This document shows positions 28,710 to 39,691 of a stretch of DNA of 64,000 nucleotides, piece after piece. This DNA comes from Acetivibrio straminisolvens JCM 21531. GTDB lineage: Bacteria > Bacillota > Clostridia > Acetivibrionales > Acetivibrionaceae. Every line of letters begins with the position of its first letter. The first letter of the stretch is position 1. The stretch is from assembly GCF_000521465.1 (NCBI RefSeq), contig NZ_BAVR01000003.1:49139-113138 (forward strand), given 5' to 3'. The translations under genes and the position numbers were made by a program. Below the pieces are notes generated by a model. That model did not search any database. It had not been told where the DNA came from and worked only from the letters and a program-made list of their open reading frames with translations.

Positions 28710-28890
28710 GGTATCCAGTAGATCTTCTATATATCATTACCACTCTATATTATAGCCACTCTGCGTTGATTGCAGAGTGGTCATTTCTTTTTGTCAATCT
28801 TGCAAAATTACAATTCCTCTTAAATGATATAATAACTCTTAAATAGTCAAGGAAAATAACCAAAATCTACATAGAAGTTATTTTTATGTC
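28710..28890. repeat. 180-bp direct repeat, copy 1 (carries amt terminator)
   Basis: Almost identical to 31174-31353 with the same orientation, offset about 2464 bp; only a few substitutions and one single-base indel. It begins 39 bases after the amt stop and includes the terminator hairpin. Confidence 0.9.
28755..28792 (+). terminator. Terminator of amt
   Basis: GCCACTCTGC / GCAGAGTGGT stem with a 7-base loop, then CATTTCTTTTT. A second, perfectly paired copy of the hairpin lies in repeat copy 2 (31219-31256). Confidence 0.85.
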
Positions 28891-29137
28891 TTTCTTCTAT
28901 TTTTTAAATTTTTGACTAATTAAGGTTTAATTAGGATGAAAAAATCAGATTTAAAATTAAAAAAAGAGCACACTGCCCCCAAAATTTATCTTATTTTGAG
29001 ACAACCCAGAGTAAAATAAAGGTTATATATGGAAAATGAGATGATTTTATGAAAAATCCAAAAAAGGTGCTTCAGATTTAAATATACTATAATAAAATGC
29101 TTTTACCCAAAATCAAGTTTTTTAATTTTTAATTATG

Positions 29138-29536
29138 CTTTAATTTTGGAGCAAAAAAGATCTTTCTGACAAGCCAGTATTTATCGTAAGTACCGATGTA
29201 AGCCTAACCATCTCCACTATTATTGGATATTACCAGAACTGCTGGGATATTGAAGTGAGCTGCCGGTATCATAAAAACTCATTAGGGTTTTTCGAATACT
29301 AGGTTGAATCATTAACTTCAATAAAGTGTTTCTGGAGTATGGTCTTTATGACCTATGCTTTCCTTGAGCTCTTCAAGGTCTCTAAAAGGAGAACCTTGAA
29401 ATTTGAGACCATTGGAGATACCATAGAGTACTTCCGCAAACAATATATGGTCTGTATTGCCAAGTTTGCATACTCTTGTGCAGAAAAATGGGTAAGTCTC
29501 GATGATATAGCTGCCAAATTAGGGGTTGCTGCATAA
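29138..29536 (+). pseudogene. Transposase remnant (C-terminal DDE part)
   Basis: One continuous frame, interrupted by a single TAG, reads VFIVSTDVSLTISTIIGYYQ, WDIEVSCRYHKNSLGFFEY, stop, VESLTSIKCFWSMVFMTYAF, ELFKVSKRRTLKF: the C-terminal part of an IS701/IS4-like transposase (YYxxRWxIE motif). The 5' half is missing, so it is non-functional. Bases 28891-29137 are AT-rich with nothing else I can support. Confidence 0.75.
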
Positions 29537-29577
29537 AGTTTTACATTTTACTGCACAAATCTAAATTCTTTAAATAA

Positions 29578-29937
<360 letters not shown>

Positions 29938-30396
29938 AATTACTGCTGTCAATATTTTATTTTTGCTTGGTATGAAGTAACAATGTGACCTCTCTTCCAT
30001 CCTGTTGCAAGATGAGAAAATAATCCGTAGCATAGAAAAAGCAATAAATTGTTTGCCTTCTCGGAACCACCTATCTATTCGTAAATATCCTATCCAACTC
30101 GCCTAAACCCAATCATTTTCTAAAAATCAGGTATTTTTCAAACTCTTACCGAAAAATCTAGAAAATTTGATATAATGTTTATATAGCAATATAATATTCC
30201 TACAATCTACCACATATTTGGTGTCAAAGAAAGAATCGCCTTTCTAGAATCCAGAACTTAACTCATTTTTAAGCAAGGTAATTCAAAAACATTATTCATT
30301 ACAAAGAGATGAAAAAGTGCAAGAGTATACGTTTAAGTTTCGGAAAAAGCGTAAAGTCTCGGCTTACTTAAAAAAGAAAATCTCTATTGGGAAGAA

Positions 30397-30552
30397 ATGA
30401 AAGAAGTGATTAAAAATCAAATACTGACTCATGATTATAAACTAATTAATACGAAAGTAGCAGCATGTGTATTTACAAGATATAGGAATGATTATATGAT
30501 AATTGCAGATGCAAAGCAAGCAAAATCAAATAAAGTAAAAGTTTTAACGTAA
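30397..30552 (+). CDS. Possible small ORF (51 aa)
   Basis: The frame reads MKEVIKNQILTHDYKLINTK and continues to a TAA. No family recognised and only a weak GGGAAGAA in front. It may be a fragment of a decayed gene; the rest of 29938-30700 shows no convincing coding sequence. Confidence 0.25.
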   Translation: MKEVIKNQILTHDYKLINTKVAACVFTRYRNDYMIIADAKQAKSNKVKVLT

Positions 30553-30667
30553 TCGTAAAAGATTTGAATTAAAAATCGGGTATTACACTTACTTTCGCAT
30601 AAGAAAAGAATTCCTCGCTCCAAAATATAAAAAAGTGGTGACTTTTTTGCTAATAAAAACCTAACTA

Positions 30668-30695
30668 TTGAATTCCTGTCAAAATCAAATATAAT
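30668..30695 (+). promoter_or_regulatory. Promoter of the zinc-ribbon membrane protein gene
   Basis: TTGAAT (30668-30673), 16 bases, TATAAT (30690-30695), ending 33 bases before the ATG. Confidence 0.6.
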
Positions 30696-30728
30696 TTAAT
30701 TATCATTCAATTTAAGGGGGATTCTTAT

Positions 30729-31103
30729 ATGTCAAAAGAATTTGTCAAGATTTTGGCCTATCTTGAACTTGTGCTCGGTACCATCGGTAGTTTTTTTCTT
30801 GCGTATAGTGGGGGTAGAGTCGTAAAGGTAACATATCTTCCAAATATCTCCTACCAAAGGGATTGGGGTACTACTATTGCAATATTCCTAGCCGCAATAT
30901 TCAGTACACTTATACTTTATACGCTTTTGCGCTCTCAATATGAAATCATTGATAATCAAGAAAATCTATATTACACAATGAACAAAAAACTAACATATCT
31001 TTCCGATGATTTATCTGATGAGGATAAATGGCGTTGTCCGAAATGTAATAAGAAAAATCCAACTTACGTTGGAACATGCGGATGCGGATACGCAAAGCAA
31101 TAA
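30729..31103 (+). CDS. Small membrane protein with C-terminal zinc ribbon
   Basis: 124 aa with two hydrophobic segments (ILAYLELVLGTIGSFFLAYS about 8-28 and TTIAIFLAAIFSTLILYTLL about 48-67), a helical spacer, and a C-terminal zinc-ribbon-like CPKC...CGCG (WRCPKCNKKNPTYVGTCGCG). The family is unknown to me; such architecture is common in small orphan membrane proteins. RBS AAGGGGG is 8 bases before the ATG. It stands alone, followed by repeat copy 2 with its terminator. Confidence 0.75.
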   Translation: MSKEFVKILAYLELVLGTIGSFFLAYSGGRVVKVTYLPNISYQRDWGTTIAIFLAAIFSTLILYTLLRSQYEIIDNQENLYYTMNKKLTYLSDDLSDEDKWRCPKCNKKNPTYVGTCGCGYAKQ

Positions 31104-31173
31104 AATATTAAATACATAAACAAACTCTCTAGAAGTCTTATCGTTTTGCTTTGTAATATTCTGCAATTCTCTG

Positions 31174-31353
31174 GGTATCCAGTAGATCTTCTATATATCA
31201 TTACCACTCTATATTATAGCCACTCTGCGTTGTTTGCAGAGTGGCCATTTCTTTTTGTCAATCTTGCAAAATTCAATTCCTCTTAAATGATATAATAACT
31301 CTTAAATAGTCAAGGAAAATAACCAAAATCTACATAGAAGTTATATTAATGTC
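31174..31353. repeat. 180-bp direct repeat, copy 2
   Basis: Second copy of 28710-28890. It contains the same hairpin (31219-31245) with perfect pairing and T-rich tail, and would terminate the zinc-ribbon protein gene upstream. Confidence 0.9.
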
Positions 31354-31414
31354 GATTTAACCAATACCATAATAACTTGCCTCTTTATGTGTAAATGATA
31401 TACACCTCTTCAGG

Positions 31415-31816
31415 TTATATACCCCATTTTACACTGAAATCCCCTTTAGCCTTAGCTGCAACCAGACTGATTTTATACTTTTGGGTTTCACTAACTTGAA
31501 AACTTACTTCTCCCTCACTATCTGACCTATTGATTATTTCGTTCCCCTTTTCATCAAAAACAACCAGACTGAGACTTCCTTCTTCCAATCCTATAGCATA
31601 TTTTATTGTAACAATGTCACCTTCATTGAATTTAACTTTTCTGCTTTCCACACCGTCAAAATACTTAAAAGAAGCATTAATTGTATTTCCAACACTATTT
31701 CCAACATACCCCACCTTCACACTCGGTTTCAGTACTGAAAGTAAAGTAAAACCGGCTATTAATATAACCCCTATAAAAAGTACTCCGCCTAATATTAATT
31801 TTTTTCTTTTCCCCAT
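31415..31816 (-). CDS. Membrane-anchored extracytoplasmic protein, unknown function
   Basis: 133 aa: a positively charged start (GKRKK), one transmembrane or signal-anchor segment (LILGGVLFIGVILIAGFTLL) and a beta-rich outside domain of about 100 residues (VSFQVSETQKYKISLVAAKA), compatible with a small beta-sandwich. No family recognised. RBS GGAGGAAGACT is close to the ATG. Confidence 0.65.
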   Translation of the reverse strand: MGKRKKLILGGVLFIGVILIAGFTLLSVLKPSVKVGYVGNSVGNTINASFKYFDGVESRKVKFNEGDIVTIKYAIGLEEGSLSLVVFDEKGNEIINRSDSEGEVSFQVSETQKYKISLVAAKAKGDFSVKWGI

Positions 31817-32070
31817 AGTCTTCCTCCTTAAATACTATTATAATTAGAGCTTTATGCGCCCTCTTTGCCTTTCATTATTGCTAATACCGCCAAATCACAT
31901 TCATCTTCTTAGAAGCTGTATCTAATTTCTATTATACCATAAGCTAATGCATCAGAATATGTTCCACAATACCACAAATTCAGAATTAGATCAAAAGCGC
32001 TCATATTGTAAAAAAATTCCATTGATAAAGAATTGAACTCTGTATCGCTATAAACTTAATGCTAAAAGTA

Positions 32071-32805
32071 TTACTCATTTATACAATCAACCTGCATAGT
32101 TATACCATCGTATTTTACTTCCCATATAGGCAATAGTTCTCCCTTTTTATTTATGTATACTATCTCTTTAGATTTTATTTCCGGTATTTCAGCCCATCCG
32201 CTTTTCTTCAATTCAGCGTTGCTCTTTTCAACAGCTTTTTCACTGCTAATCAAATTTTGGTTACTTAAATCTTCTCCTAATTCGCTATCGACCTCTATTC
32301 AATTTTTAATTATGCCGGTTATTTTGCCGTCTTCAATATATACATTCAAATAACTTCCTTTGTGCAAAGTAGATACTTTTTTACCGTTATAATTCTGCCT
32401 ATAGTTTATAACATAATTTTTAAGTACTTCTGTTTTTTGTTGTGCATCGGATGCTTGTATAGGAATGCTTTCTCTGGTTGATATACTGTCAAATTCGGCT
32501 CCTTCCGGTAAATAACCCTTTTTCTCAAGGTATTCGGTAATTGCTTCCAACGATGATTCTATCTTGGATTCATCATCGATAGAAAAGTCATCAAATTTGC
32601 TTTCATCGAATATTTCCAAGCTATCAACCTTTTTAACTCTATATTTTTTCATGTTATTTATATTATCCAAATGTGTTACTTCATCTGCAGTAATACTTCT
32701 GCCAAAGAGCGTTATAATATAATATCCGGCAAACGCCATACTGCTTAAAAAGGTGATTAAAACAGCTGCTATTACAATTGACAATACTTTTTTATTTAAT
32801 TTCAA
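32071..32805 (-). pseudogene. Membrane-anchored protein interrupted by an in-frame TGA
   Basis: The frame starts with MKLNKKVLSIVIAAVLITFL, a signal anchor, continues to ...VYIEDGKITGIIKN, meets TGA at 32299-32301, and goes on in the same frame as IEVDSELGEDLSNQNLISSE to a TAA at 32071. Both halves look protein-like, so a single substitution has probably split one gene of 244 codons. The sequence has no homologues that I recognise. Real nonsense mutation or sequencing error cannot be told apart here. Total coding content is similar to the neighbouring orphan secreted proteins. Confidence 0.6.
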
Positions 32806-33393
32806 AATTACTACCTTCTCCTATTATTTCTATATTAACTTTTCTTTTAATTTTGACTCAACACTAAATTAAGATTGATCCATAGTTTGAAATTGCCTTC
32901 ATTCCTGTATCCATAACCCTTTCATTTTACGTCTTCGTCGTTCACCTTATGATTGTCTTCTCAAAAGACCGGGTAATTGCAGTAATTCATAATATATGTC
33001 ATCTAATTATGCAACGGCCTTACAGAAAGCTTTTTATTTCAGAACATTGTAGCCTCTAAACTTAACTATTCGTCAGTTTTTATATATTATTTTTGGTTAA
33101 ATTATACATTATTAACAACTATATTATAGCATTGTTTTGAAAAGTAAGCAAATGAATCTAACAGTAGCATAATTTAATAATATTATATTTAATATATAAT
33201 GCTTTGAATATACTTTTTGCTCTTTCATAATATCATATCATTAGTATTCATCAGAATAATAGGGATAAAAATTTTCTGGTAAGCTCCTTGCTCAGTCATT
33301 CTAATATTCCTTCTGCTTGGAGAAAAAATAAAGAAACCGGAGGTAGTTAAATAGCAGTCAATTTTTTGTCTTTGCAATATTTCCGAAAATAAA
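32806..33393. other. Long AT-rich intergenic region
   Basis: About 590 bases between the start of the interrupted gene and the dispersed repeat. I see no convincing gene or structured RNA. It must hold the promoter of the minus-strand gene. Confidence 0.5.
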
Positions 33394-33451
33394 AGCTCGG
33401 GACATCGAGTCCCTTCGCTTTTGCCTCTTTCATTTCATTCCAAGAGGCTAA
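33394..33451 (+). repeat. Dispersed palindromic repeat, copy 1
   Basis: AGCTCGGGACAT ... GCCTCTTTCATTTCATTCC ... AAGAGGC: contains a stem GCCTCTT/AAGAGGC. A second copy in the opposite orientation lies at 60030-60085. Confidence 0.65.
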
Positions 33452-33454
33452 ATA

Positions 33455-33495
33455 AAAACAAAACCCTAGAAGTCTTACACCTCTAGGGTTTTGTT

Positions 33496-33496
<1 letters not shown>
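33455..33496 (-). terminator. Terminator of the tRNA pair
   Basis: Stem AAAACCCTAGA / TCTAGGGTTTT with an 11-base loop, followed on the minus strand by a T-rich tail, directly beyond tRNA-Arg. Confidence 0.9.
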
Positions 33497-33572
<76 letters not shown>

Positions 33573-33587
33573 ATATAAAAAACTTGT

Positions 33588-33661
33588 TGGAGCGGGTGAA
33601 GGGAATCGAACCCTCGCAATCAGCTTGGAAGGCTGATGTTCTACCATTGAACTACACCCGC
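33588..33661 (-). tRNA. tRNA-Gly (TCC)
   Basis: Reverse strand: acceptor GCGGGTG/CACCCGC, anticodon loop CTTCCAA with anticodon TCC, T loop TTCGATT, discriminator T and encoded CCA. It precedes tRNA-Arg in the same transcript. Confidence 0.96.
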
Positions 33662-33785
33662 GACTTATATCATAATCGGGAAACCTTCAACCGACTAGTT
33701 TATTATACAAACAACTTTTTTTGTTTGTCAACACTATTTTTATAAAATTTTTAAAAATTTTCCGGTTTATTTTCTTAAAATGCAT

Positions 33786-33826
33786 AGAAAAATCCCCACT
33801 TATAACAATGCAAAGTGGAGATTTTC
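33786..33826 (-). terminator. Terminator of the serpin gene
   Basis: Stem with arms at about 33793-33801 and 33812-33820 (TCCCCACTT against AAGTGGAGA) and, on the minus strand, a TTTTTC tail. Confidence 0.8.
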
Positions 33827-33869
33827 TATTATATAAATTTATTTACATATTCAATTCTGATGTCAACAA

Positions 33870-35645
33870 TTAATTTGCAAATTCACCGTTAGCTACTTTA
33901 CCCATAAAGAGTATTGTATCGTATTTTTCATCTGCAATTACAAATACAAATGGTCTGTTTGCAACAAACTCAGGTTTTGGTCCAATACCCGGGCTTACAA
34001 TAGGTATTACTGTTCCTCCCGAAGCTTCTGTTCCCTTTTCATTTACTTCCACTACCGCTTTATGCAAAACATCACTAATACGAACAGAAATTTCGGATAT
34101 ACCGGAAAAGTCTGCATCATCCCGAAATGCTTTCTCCATACCCAGAGCTTTCAAGCTTTCCATTATACTGCCGTTTTCTCCTTTACCATATTCCATTTTA
34201 AAGCGAGGTAAGCAAAGAAATACATTTTCTGTTTCAGTTATACTGTTATTAATTTCATTCCAAAGAGACAAATCCATCTTTTGAATAAAATCGTTCATTG
34301 GTGTACTTTCGTCAGGAAGAATACAGTACATGGCCATCTCACCATCACCATAGGGAAGTCTGACAGCTTTATATCCATTGCCATTGCCAAACCCTATCTT
34401 ACCATTTTTTCTCATCATCATAACATAGTCAGTACTTCCGTCCTCAGCTTTAAAAACCTCTTTAGATGTTCTGCCTATATCAAACTCTTCTTTCCACATT
34501 CCATTAAAATATAATGCTGATATAATATATGATATATCATTCGGATCAACACGGCTGAACATGTTCTCTATTTTACCTTCTGTAGCCTCGGAAATCCAGT
34601 TGTTTATTTCACTTACTACACTTTGATCAGAAAAGTCTCTCGACTCAACCACTGCATTAAATACATCCTTATTTGCAGATATAAAATCTTCTTTAATAGC
34701 ATTGCTCCTTAAAGAGTTATTCCAAATTGAATTACTGTTTTTGAGTTTTACTTTTTCATCAAGCTGCCCAAAGTATTTCAACAAACACTTATAACTCTTG
34801 TTAATCTCTGTAATATCAAGTCCTTCAAAACCTAAAGCTTTAGCCATCTCTTTCCTAGTATCAGACTTGGCTCCCTGATAAACCATAGACAATGCAGTTG
34901 AAATGCCAAAGGGAGAAATAAACACATTCCCACCCTGTTCGCCTTTACTGATCTCTTTGAAAATATCGAATGCAAATTTGCTGTTTCCTTCGATAAAACC
35001 ATCACTTATACCTTCATTTATTTCTTCTTTCTCTTCTACAGGGAACTTATCCAATATACGAAGAACATACCTTTTTAGCAAACTGTAATCCGAGCTGTTT
35101 ACATTTCCGTCCCCATTCAAATCCGCACAAGCAATGTCACCTACAGCAAATCCATCTATTACCCGAAGCAGATAACGTCTCAATAAGTTAAGGTCTGTGC
35201 TGTTTATATTTCCGTCTCCGTTCAGCTCACCGTAAACATTCTTTTTAGGAAGTGTCCTAAATGAAAGAGTTTTAGGAGTACCTTCAAGATTATATGTAGG
35301 CATTTGTCCCCAGACTTTATATGTATACTCTGTGTCTGACTCCAAATCGGTCAACTCTACTGTTTGTACAACATCAAACCTCATTTCTATTCGTACAGAT
35401 TTGATATTCGAAGGCTCTTCAGTCTTCCAGTATCTAATTTCATACATATATCCCGGCCACGTGATAAAGTCGTCTGTCATTACTTGCGTAAGCTTAAATT
35501 TAACGACAGCACAGTTTTGCGCAACAACCGGCTCAGGATACAACTCATAATATGTATCCCAATTCCCGTCGGCAAACGAATTGCTGACAAGCAAAAAAGA
35601 AGATAACAATGCTAAAATAAGGACAAAAATCATTTTCTTTTGCAT
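33870..35645 (-). CDS. Cellulosomal serpin with dockerin
   Basis: A secreted serine-protease inhibitor of the cellulosome (PinA-like). Order: signal peptide (about 1-25, FVLILALLSSFLLVSNSFA), a fibronectin-III-like domain (about 30-130), a type I dockerin (about 138-200; ELNGDGNINSTD and DLNGDGNVNSSD), then a full serpin domain (about 215-591) with GNVFISPFGISTALSMVYQG, NSIWNNSLRS, the hinge VEVNEKGTEASGGTV and the serpin signature FVANRPFVFVIADEKYDTIL FMG region. The hinge Gly-Thr-Glu-Ala-Ser-Gly pattern suggests inhibitory action; P1 lies somewhere in IPIVSPGIGPKP. RBS AAGGGGG precedes the ATG. C. thermocellum has such serpins; the dockerin lies before the serpin domain, not at the C-terminus. 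Confidence 0.92.
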   Translation of the reverse strand: MQKKMIFVLILALLSSFLLVSNSFADGNWDTYYELYPEPVVAQNCAVVKFKLTQVMTDDFITWPGYMYEIRYWKTEEPSNIKSVRIEMRFDVVQTVELTDLESDTEYTYKVWGQMPTYNLEGTPKTLSFRTLPKKNVYGELNGDGNINSTDLNLLRRYLLRVIDGFAVGDIACADLNGDGNVNSSDYSLLKRYVLRILDKFPVEEKEEINEGISDGFIEGNSKFAFDIFKEISKGEQGGNVFISPFGISTALSMVYQGAKSDTRKEMAKALGFEGLDITEINKSYKCLLKYFGQLDEKVKLKNSNSIWNNSLRSNAIKEDFISANKDVFNAVVESRDFSDQSVVSEINNWISEATEGKIENMFSRVDPNDISYIISALYFNGMWKEEFDIGRTSKEVFKAEDGSTDYVMMMRKNGKIGFGNGNGYKAVRLPYGDGEMAMYCILPDESTPMNDFIQKMDLSLWNEINNSITETENVFLCLPRFKMEYGKGENGSIMESLKALGMEKAFRDDADFSGISEISVRISDVLHKAVVEVNEKGTEASGGTVIPIVSPGIGPKPEFVANRPFVFVIADEKYDTILFMGKVANGEFAN

Positions 35646-35972
35646 AACAATTCCCCCTTAAATAAAAATAAATATATTTTTTAAGGTTTAAATAAAATAA
35701 CCCTTAATTATCAAGAAAAAGTATTGCTTGCTTCAATGGTAACCGTGAAAATAACAGAAAGGAATTAGAATATGTTATGCCGGAATTAATTACATAAAAT
35801 TATAAAATATCTTTATTTTTCCATTAATATTATATCAAGAAATTAAACAAAATACAACCCACAATTTCCTCCCTATTTATTTTATGTAAATTTTAAGAAT
35901 CATATTTCAACAAATAAAAATTAACCCAAAAAATATATTCAACTTAAAACTACGATTTATATATTTGAAAAA
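35646..35972. other. Intergenic region upstream of the serpin gene
   Basis: About 330 AT-rich bases. It must contain the serpin promoter; I see no unambiguous -35/-10 pair, gene or RNA. Confidence 0.5.
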
Positions 35973-36009
35973 TTTTAAGGCTACTGCATTCCCTGCAATA
36001 GCCTTAAAA
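35973..36009 (-). terminator. Terminator of the rdgB-rph-gerM genes
   Basis: TTTTAAGGCTA / TAGCCTTAAAA stem extended by TGCA/TGCA, with T-rich minus-strand tail, 13 bases past rdgB. Confidence 0.85.
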
Positions 36010-36021
36010 CCATATCCTATA

Positions 36022-36620
36022 TTAAATTTCCAACCTCTTCTTAAGCTCCTCAAGCATCATTCTCATTGCTTTCCCCCGGTGACTTATTTCATGCTTTTTG
36101 GAGGGCTCCATTTGTGCCGATGTCATATTGTATTCCGGAAGATAAAACAGAGGGTCATATCCAAAGCCATTGTCTCCTTTAGGCTCAAAACCTATGTAGC
36201 CTTCAACGGTTCCCCTTACAGTAAAGTATTCCTCATTCGATAGTATCACGGCAATAACACATACAAACCTTGCTTTTCTTTTCTCAAAGGGCACATCCTT
36301 TAAAAGCGAAAGAAGCTTGTTGTTCCTGTCCTCGTCACTGGCGCCTTCTCCTGCAAATCTCGAAGAATAGATTCCGGGAGCACCGTTTAAATAGTCCACT
36401 TCAAGTCCGGAATCATCAGCCATTACCATTTCGCCGCAAGCATTAAAAACTTCCCGAGCCTTAATCAGGCATTTTCTTCGAAAGTGCTTCCGGATTCTTC
36501 AATATCCTTGGTTATTCCAACCTCTTCCATAGACACCACTTGAAAGTTAAGACCATCCAATATTTCTTCTATTTCCTTAAGCTTGCCCCTGTTCTTCGTC
36601 GCAATTACAAACTTTCTCAT
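36022..36620 (-). CDS. rdgB: XTP/dITP diphosphatase (one frameshift)
   Basis: Removes non-canonical purine nucleotides (XTP, dITP) from the pool; HAM1/RdgB family. Visible: [19 protein letters not shown] at the N-terminus, [20 protein letters not shown], and [12 protein letters not shown] near the C-terminus. The frame breaks near 36466, where one missing C (AATGCCTGATT) inserts a stop after STFEENA; repaired it continues [20 protein letters not shown]. Repaired length 199 aa is normal. The ATG is at 36618-36620, inside the 3' end of rph (44-bp overlap). Confidence 0.9.
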
Positions 36621-37368
36621 CTTTCGTAACTCTCCCAACCTCATTTGATACCTGACCCAACGCATCCTTCTGTATTTCAATCAACCGACTTATACCTTTT
36701 TCAGCAAGACTCAAAAGCGTGTCAAACTGCTCTTTCCTAAAGGGTAACTGCTCACCGGTTGCTTGAATTTCAATAAATTCGCCTTTGGATGTCATCACTA
36801 CATTCATATCCGTAGCAGCATTTGAATCCTCTACGTAGCACAAATCCAGCATTTCCACATCATCTACAATACCGACACTTACCGCTGCCAAAAAATCAGT
36901 CACCGGTATTTTTTCAATTACACCGTCATCCACAAGCTTTTTGCAGGCATCCACCAAAGCAACAAATCCGCCGGTAATTGAAGCAGTTCTTGTGCCTCCG
37001 TCTGCCTGAATAACATCACAGTCTATTATGATTTCCCTTTCACCCAGAAGGTTTAAATTCACAACTGAGCGAAGTGCTCTTCCTATAAGCCTTTGTATTT
37101 CCTGGCTTCTTCCGTTTAACTTCAGCCTGCTTATATCTCTTTGATTACGGGTGGCAGTGGACCTTGGCAGCATTGAATACTCTGCAGTAACCCATCCTTC
37201 ACCAGTGTTTTTCTTAAACGGAGGTACTTTTTCATCCACTGTAGCCGTACAAATTACCTTAGTATCTCCCATCTCAATCAAAACCGAGCCCTCGGCATGT
37301 TTGATGTAGTTCCTTGTTATCTTTACCGGTCTTAAATCAGACTGGTTTCTTCCGTCGACTCTCAACAT
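36577..37368 (-). CDS. rph: Ribonuclease PH
   Basis: 3'-5' phosphorolytic exoribonuclease trimming tRNA 3' ends. Conserved stretches: [95 protein letters not shown] and QATGEQLPF. The ATG at 37366-37368 has GGAAAGG 8 bases upstream and matches the family start; the frame extends 15 codons further. 263 aa, with a short Cys-containing tail ([11 protein letters not shown]). Followed by rdgB, as in many Firmicutes. Confidence 0.94.
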   Translation of the reverse strand: MLRVDGRNQSDLRPVKITRNYIKHAEGSVLIEMGDTKVICTATVDEKVPPFKKNTGEGWVTAEYSMLPRSTATRNQRDISRLKLNGRSQEIQRLIGRALRSVVNLNLLGEREIIIDCDVIQADGGTRTASITGGFVALVDACKKLVDDGVIEKIPVTDFLAAVSVGIVDDVEMLDLCYVEDSNAATDMNVVMTSKGEFIEIQATGEQLPFRKEQFDTLLSLAEKGISRLIEIQKDALGQVSNEVGRVTKDEKVCNCDEEQGQA

Positions 37369-37435
37369 GTTCACAACCTTTCCGCTGTCATTATAATCCT
37401 GTAATATTTTCAATTTTCCTATAATTTTAAAGAAA

Positions 37436-38587
37436 TTACAAGCCTTTTTGTCTATTTATCTCCGCAGGAAGCAGTATTTCGCGGGATATGTCCGTTCCTT
37501 CGGGAAGATGATCCTTTTTTCCTTCAATGAGAATTTGAATTTTATCTACATTCTTTAATTGCCTCATACTGTATAGTATCTGCTTCAAAATCCCCTCTTC
37601 CCTGGCAGTTCCCCCATAATTCTTTATTTCTTTGTTCAAATCCAATACCAGAAGATTCCCTTGAATCCTACTTCCCAGCACCTCGACGCCTGACGGAATC
37701 TGTGAATATATCCTCTCGTTTGCAGGCTTTGCAGCCAGCATTCTTATTATCTCTGCCGGAAGCTGCTCATTCGAAACCCCGATATATTCCATTGAAATCG
37801 GAAGGATGAACTCATTCTTATCCTTTATGTATTTAAACATATAAACATCGGCTTTTTTCAGCTTATCCTCAAGGTTTACCTTATCCGAATTGATAAGAAT
37901 ATTGTCCCTTGCAAGAATGCCGGATATATCGGTGCCGTATTGCAGTTTTTCCTTTTCCATGCCTTCAATTAATATCTTAACGCCGTCAATCGTCTTAAAT
38001 TCGGTGAGGCAGTATACAACTCCTGCCACTATATTATTCTCCGCCGTTTTATCCTTGTAGTCCAAAATACGGCTGTTAAAGTCAATTGTTGCAATACCGT
38101 CTTTTATATTCATCCCCAATATTTCAGTACCTTCGGGCAAAACAGGGTATAGGCCTAAAGTTTCTACCGCACTGCGATTCAAATCATTATCCACCATGCA
38201 TTTTAAAGAAGCTTTTGCAATACCCTCTTCTTTATAAATATCTCTTGTAAGGGGTATGAGGTGATTATCACTATCACTGTAGTATACAGTCACAGCAATC
38301 TTTGTTTTTTCTTCGCTTTTATCCTCCTTTTCCCCGCTGCCTGCCGATGGCTCTACAGTACTGCTTAAGACTCTTTTATCCTCGTCATCCGAAGGATTAC
38401 TCGTGTCCAAGACATTATCACCTGCTCTATTCTCCGCATTTAATGAGTCATCAAGACTCATAACTTCTTTATCTATATTGGGGCTGTTCATACCGTTTTC
38501 ATCTTGAGTTATTTTATCCGTCGGTATTTGACATCCGTATAAAAACGTAACCAGCAAAACAACAACAAGACATGTCAGCTTCTTCAT
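37436..38587 (-). CDS. gerM: GerMN-domain lipoprotein (sporulation/germination)
   Basis: A lipoprotein with lipobox (LVTFLYGC, Cys about 19) followed by a low-complexity acidic region (about 25-95) and two GerMN domains (about 96-215 and 245-375). Each repeat has the pattern of a beta strand, 'P.GT.I...I..G.A..DFN' ([20 protein letters not shown] and [20 protein letters not shown]) and 'ILIEG'. GerM of Bacillus subtilis acts in spore peptidoglycan synthesis and germination. RBS AAGGAGTAGGT precedes the ATG. It lies upstream of rph in the same direction, a common clostridial arrangement. Confidence 0.85.
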   Translation of the reverse strand: MKKLTCLVVVLLVTFLYGCQIPTDKITQDENGMNSPNIDKEVMSLDDSLNAENRAGDNVLDTSNPSDDEDKRVLSSTVEPSAGSGEKEDKSEEKTKIAVTVYYSDSDNHLIPLTRDIYKEEGIAKASLKCMVDNDLNRSAVETLGLYPVLPEGTEILGMNIKDGIATIDFNSRILDYKDKTAENNIVAGVVYCLTEFKTIDGVKILIEGMEKEKLQYGTDISGILARDNILINSDKVNLEDKLKKADVYMFKYIKDKNEFILPISMEYIGVSNEQLPAEIIRMLAAKPANERIYSQIPSGVEVLGSRIQGNLLVLDLNKEIKNYGGTAREEGILKQILYSMRQLKNVDKIQILIEGKKDHLPEGTDISREILLPAEINRQKGL

Positions 38588-38693
38588 ATTACCTACTCCT
38601 TACAGTAAAATATTAGTATTACTGTAATTATAGACAGAAGCTGCACATAATATAATCTTTTTATAAAGTTTTATTGTCTTTTTTTATTGCTCA

Positions 38694-39691
38694 TTATTTG
38701 TCGTTATATCCGTTCGGATGAGATTGGTGCCACTTCCATGCAGTACTTACTATCGTTTCGAGATCAGCATGCGTGGCTGCCAGTTTAGCTCCTTACGAAT
38801 TTTATCGGATGAAGCAACCAGTATTGCCGGGTCTCCCGGTCTTCTTGGGGCGTCCTCGACTTTGATTGGTCTTCCCGTAACCTTGCGTACCACATCAATA
38901 ACCTCTTTTACAGAAAAACCTTTTCCGTTTCCAAGGTTGTAAATCTCGCTCTCCTTGCCCTCTCTGAGCCTTTGCAGCGCAAGATAATGCGCATTTGCAA
39001 GGTCGGAAACGTGTATATAATCCCTTATACATGTACCGTCCGGAGTATTATAGTCATTTCCGAATATCTTGATGGATTCCCTTTTACCCAACGCGGCCTG
39101 TATAATAAGGGGAATCAAATGACTTTCCGGAGAGTGGTCTTCACCTATTTCGCCGCTTTCATGGGCACCACTGGCATTAAAATACCTTAAGGCAACGTAT
39201 TTAGTACCATAGGCTCTGTCACACCACTTAAGAGCTTTTTCAACAGCCAGCTTTGTTTCGCCGTATGGGTTGGTGGGAAATGTCCTATCGGTCTCCAAAA
39301 TCGGCACATTTTCCGGTTCACCGTAAGTTGCAGCCGTGGAAGAAAACACAATTTTATCAACACCCGCATCTTTCATTGCCGTAAGAAGGTTCAGCGTTGC
39401 AACAACATTGTTGTTATAATACTTTAAGGGATTTTGAACACTCTCGCCCACTTCAATATAAGCCGCAAAATGAATAACTGCTTCAATATCGTTTTCCGAA
39501 AATACTTTCGCCAAAAATTCTTTATCCCTCAAGTCTCCTACAATAAGCTTTTGCCCTGCCACAGCATCTCTATGACCTTTTTCAAGGTTGTCAACAACTA
39601 TTACCTCTTCATTTTTTTCAACCAACTCCGCCACTGTATGGCTTCCGATATAACCTGCGCCTCCTGTAACCAATACTGCCACTTTAAACAC
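38694..39691 (-). CDS. galE: UDP-glucose 4-epimerase (one frameshift near the end)
   Basis: Interconverts UDP-glucose and UDP-galactose; extended SDR. NAD motif [27 protein letters not shown], substrate region [12 protein letters not shown], active-site Y-x3-K in [39 protein letters not shown]. The frame breaks near 38770: one missing base (CCACGCATGC) diverts the end to ...PRMLISKR; repaired it ends [20 protein letters not shown], the usual C-terminus. GTG at 39689-39691 ([11 protein letters not shown]) has GAGG 7 bases upstream. A longer upstream frame is probably not translated. Confidence 0.9.
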
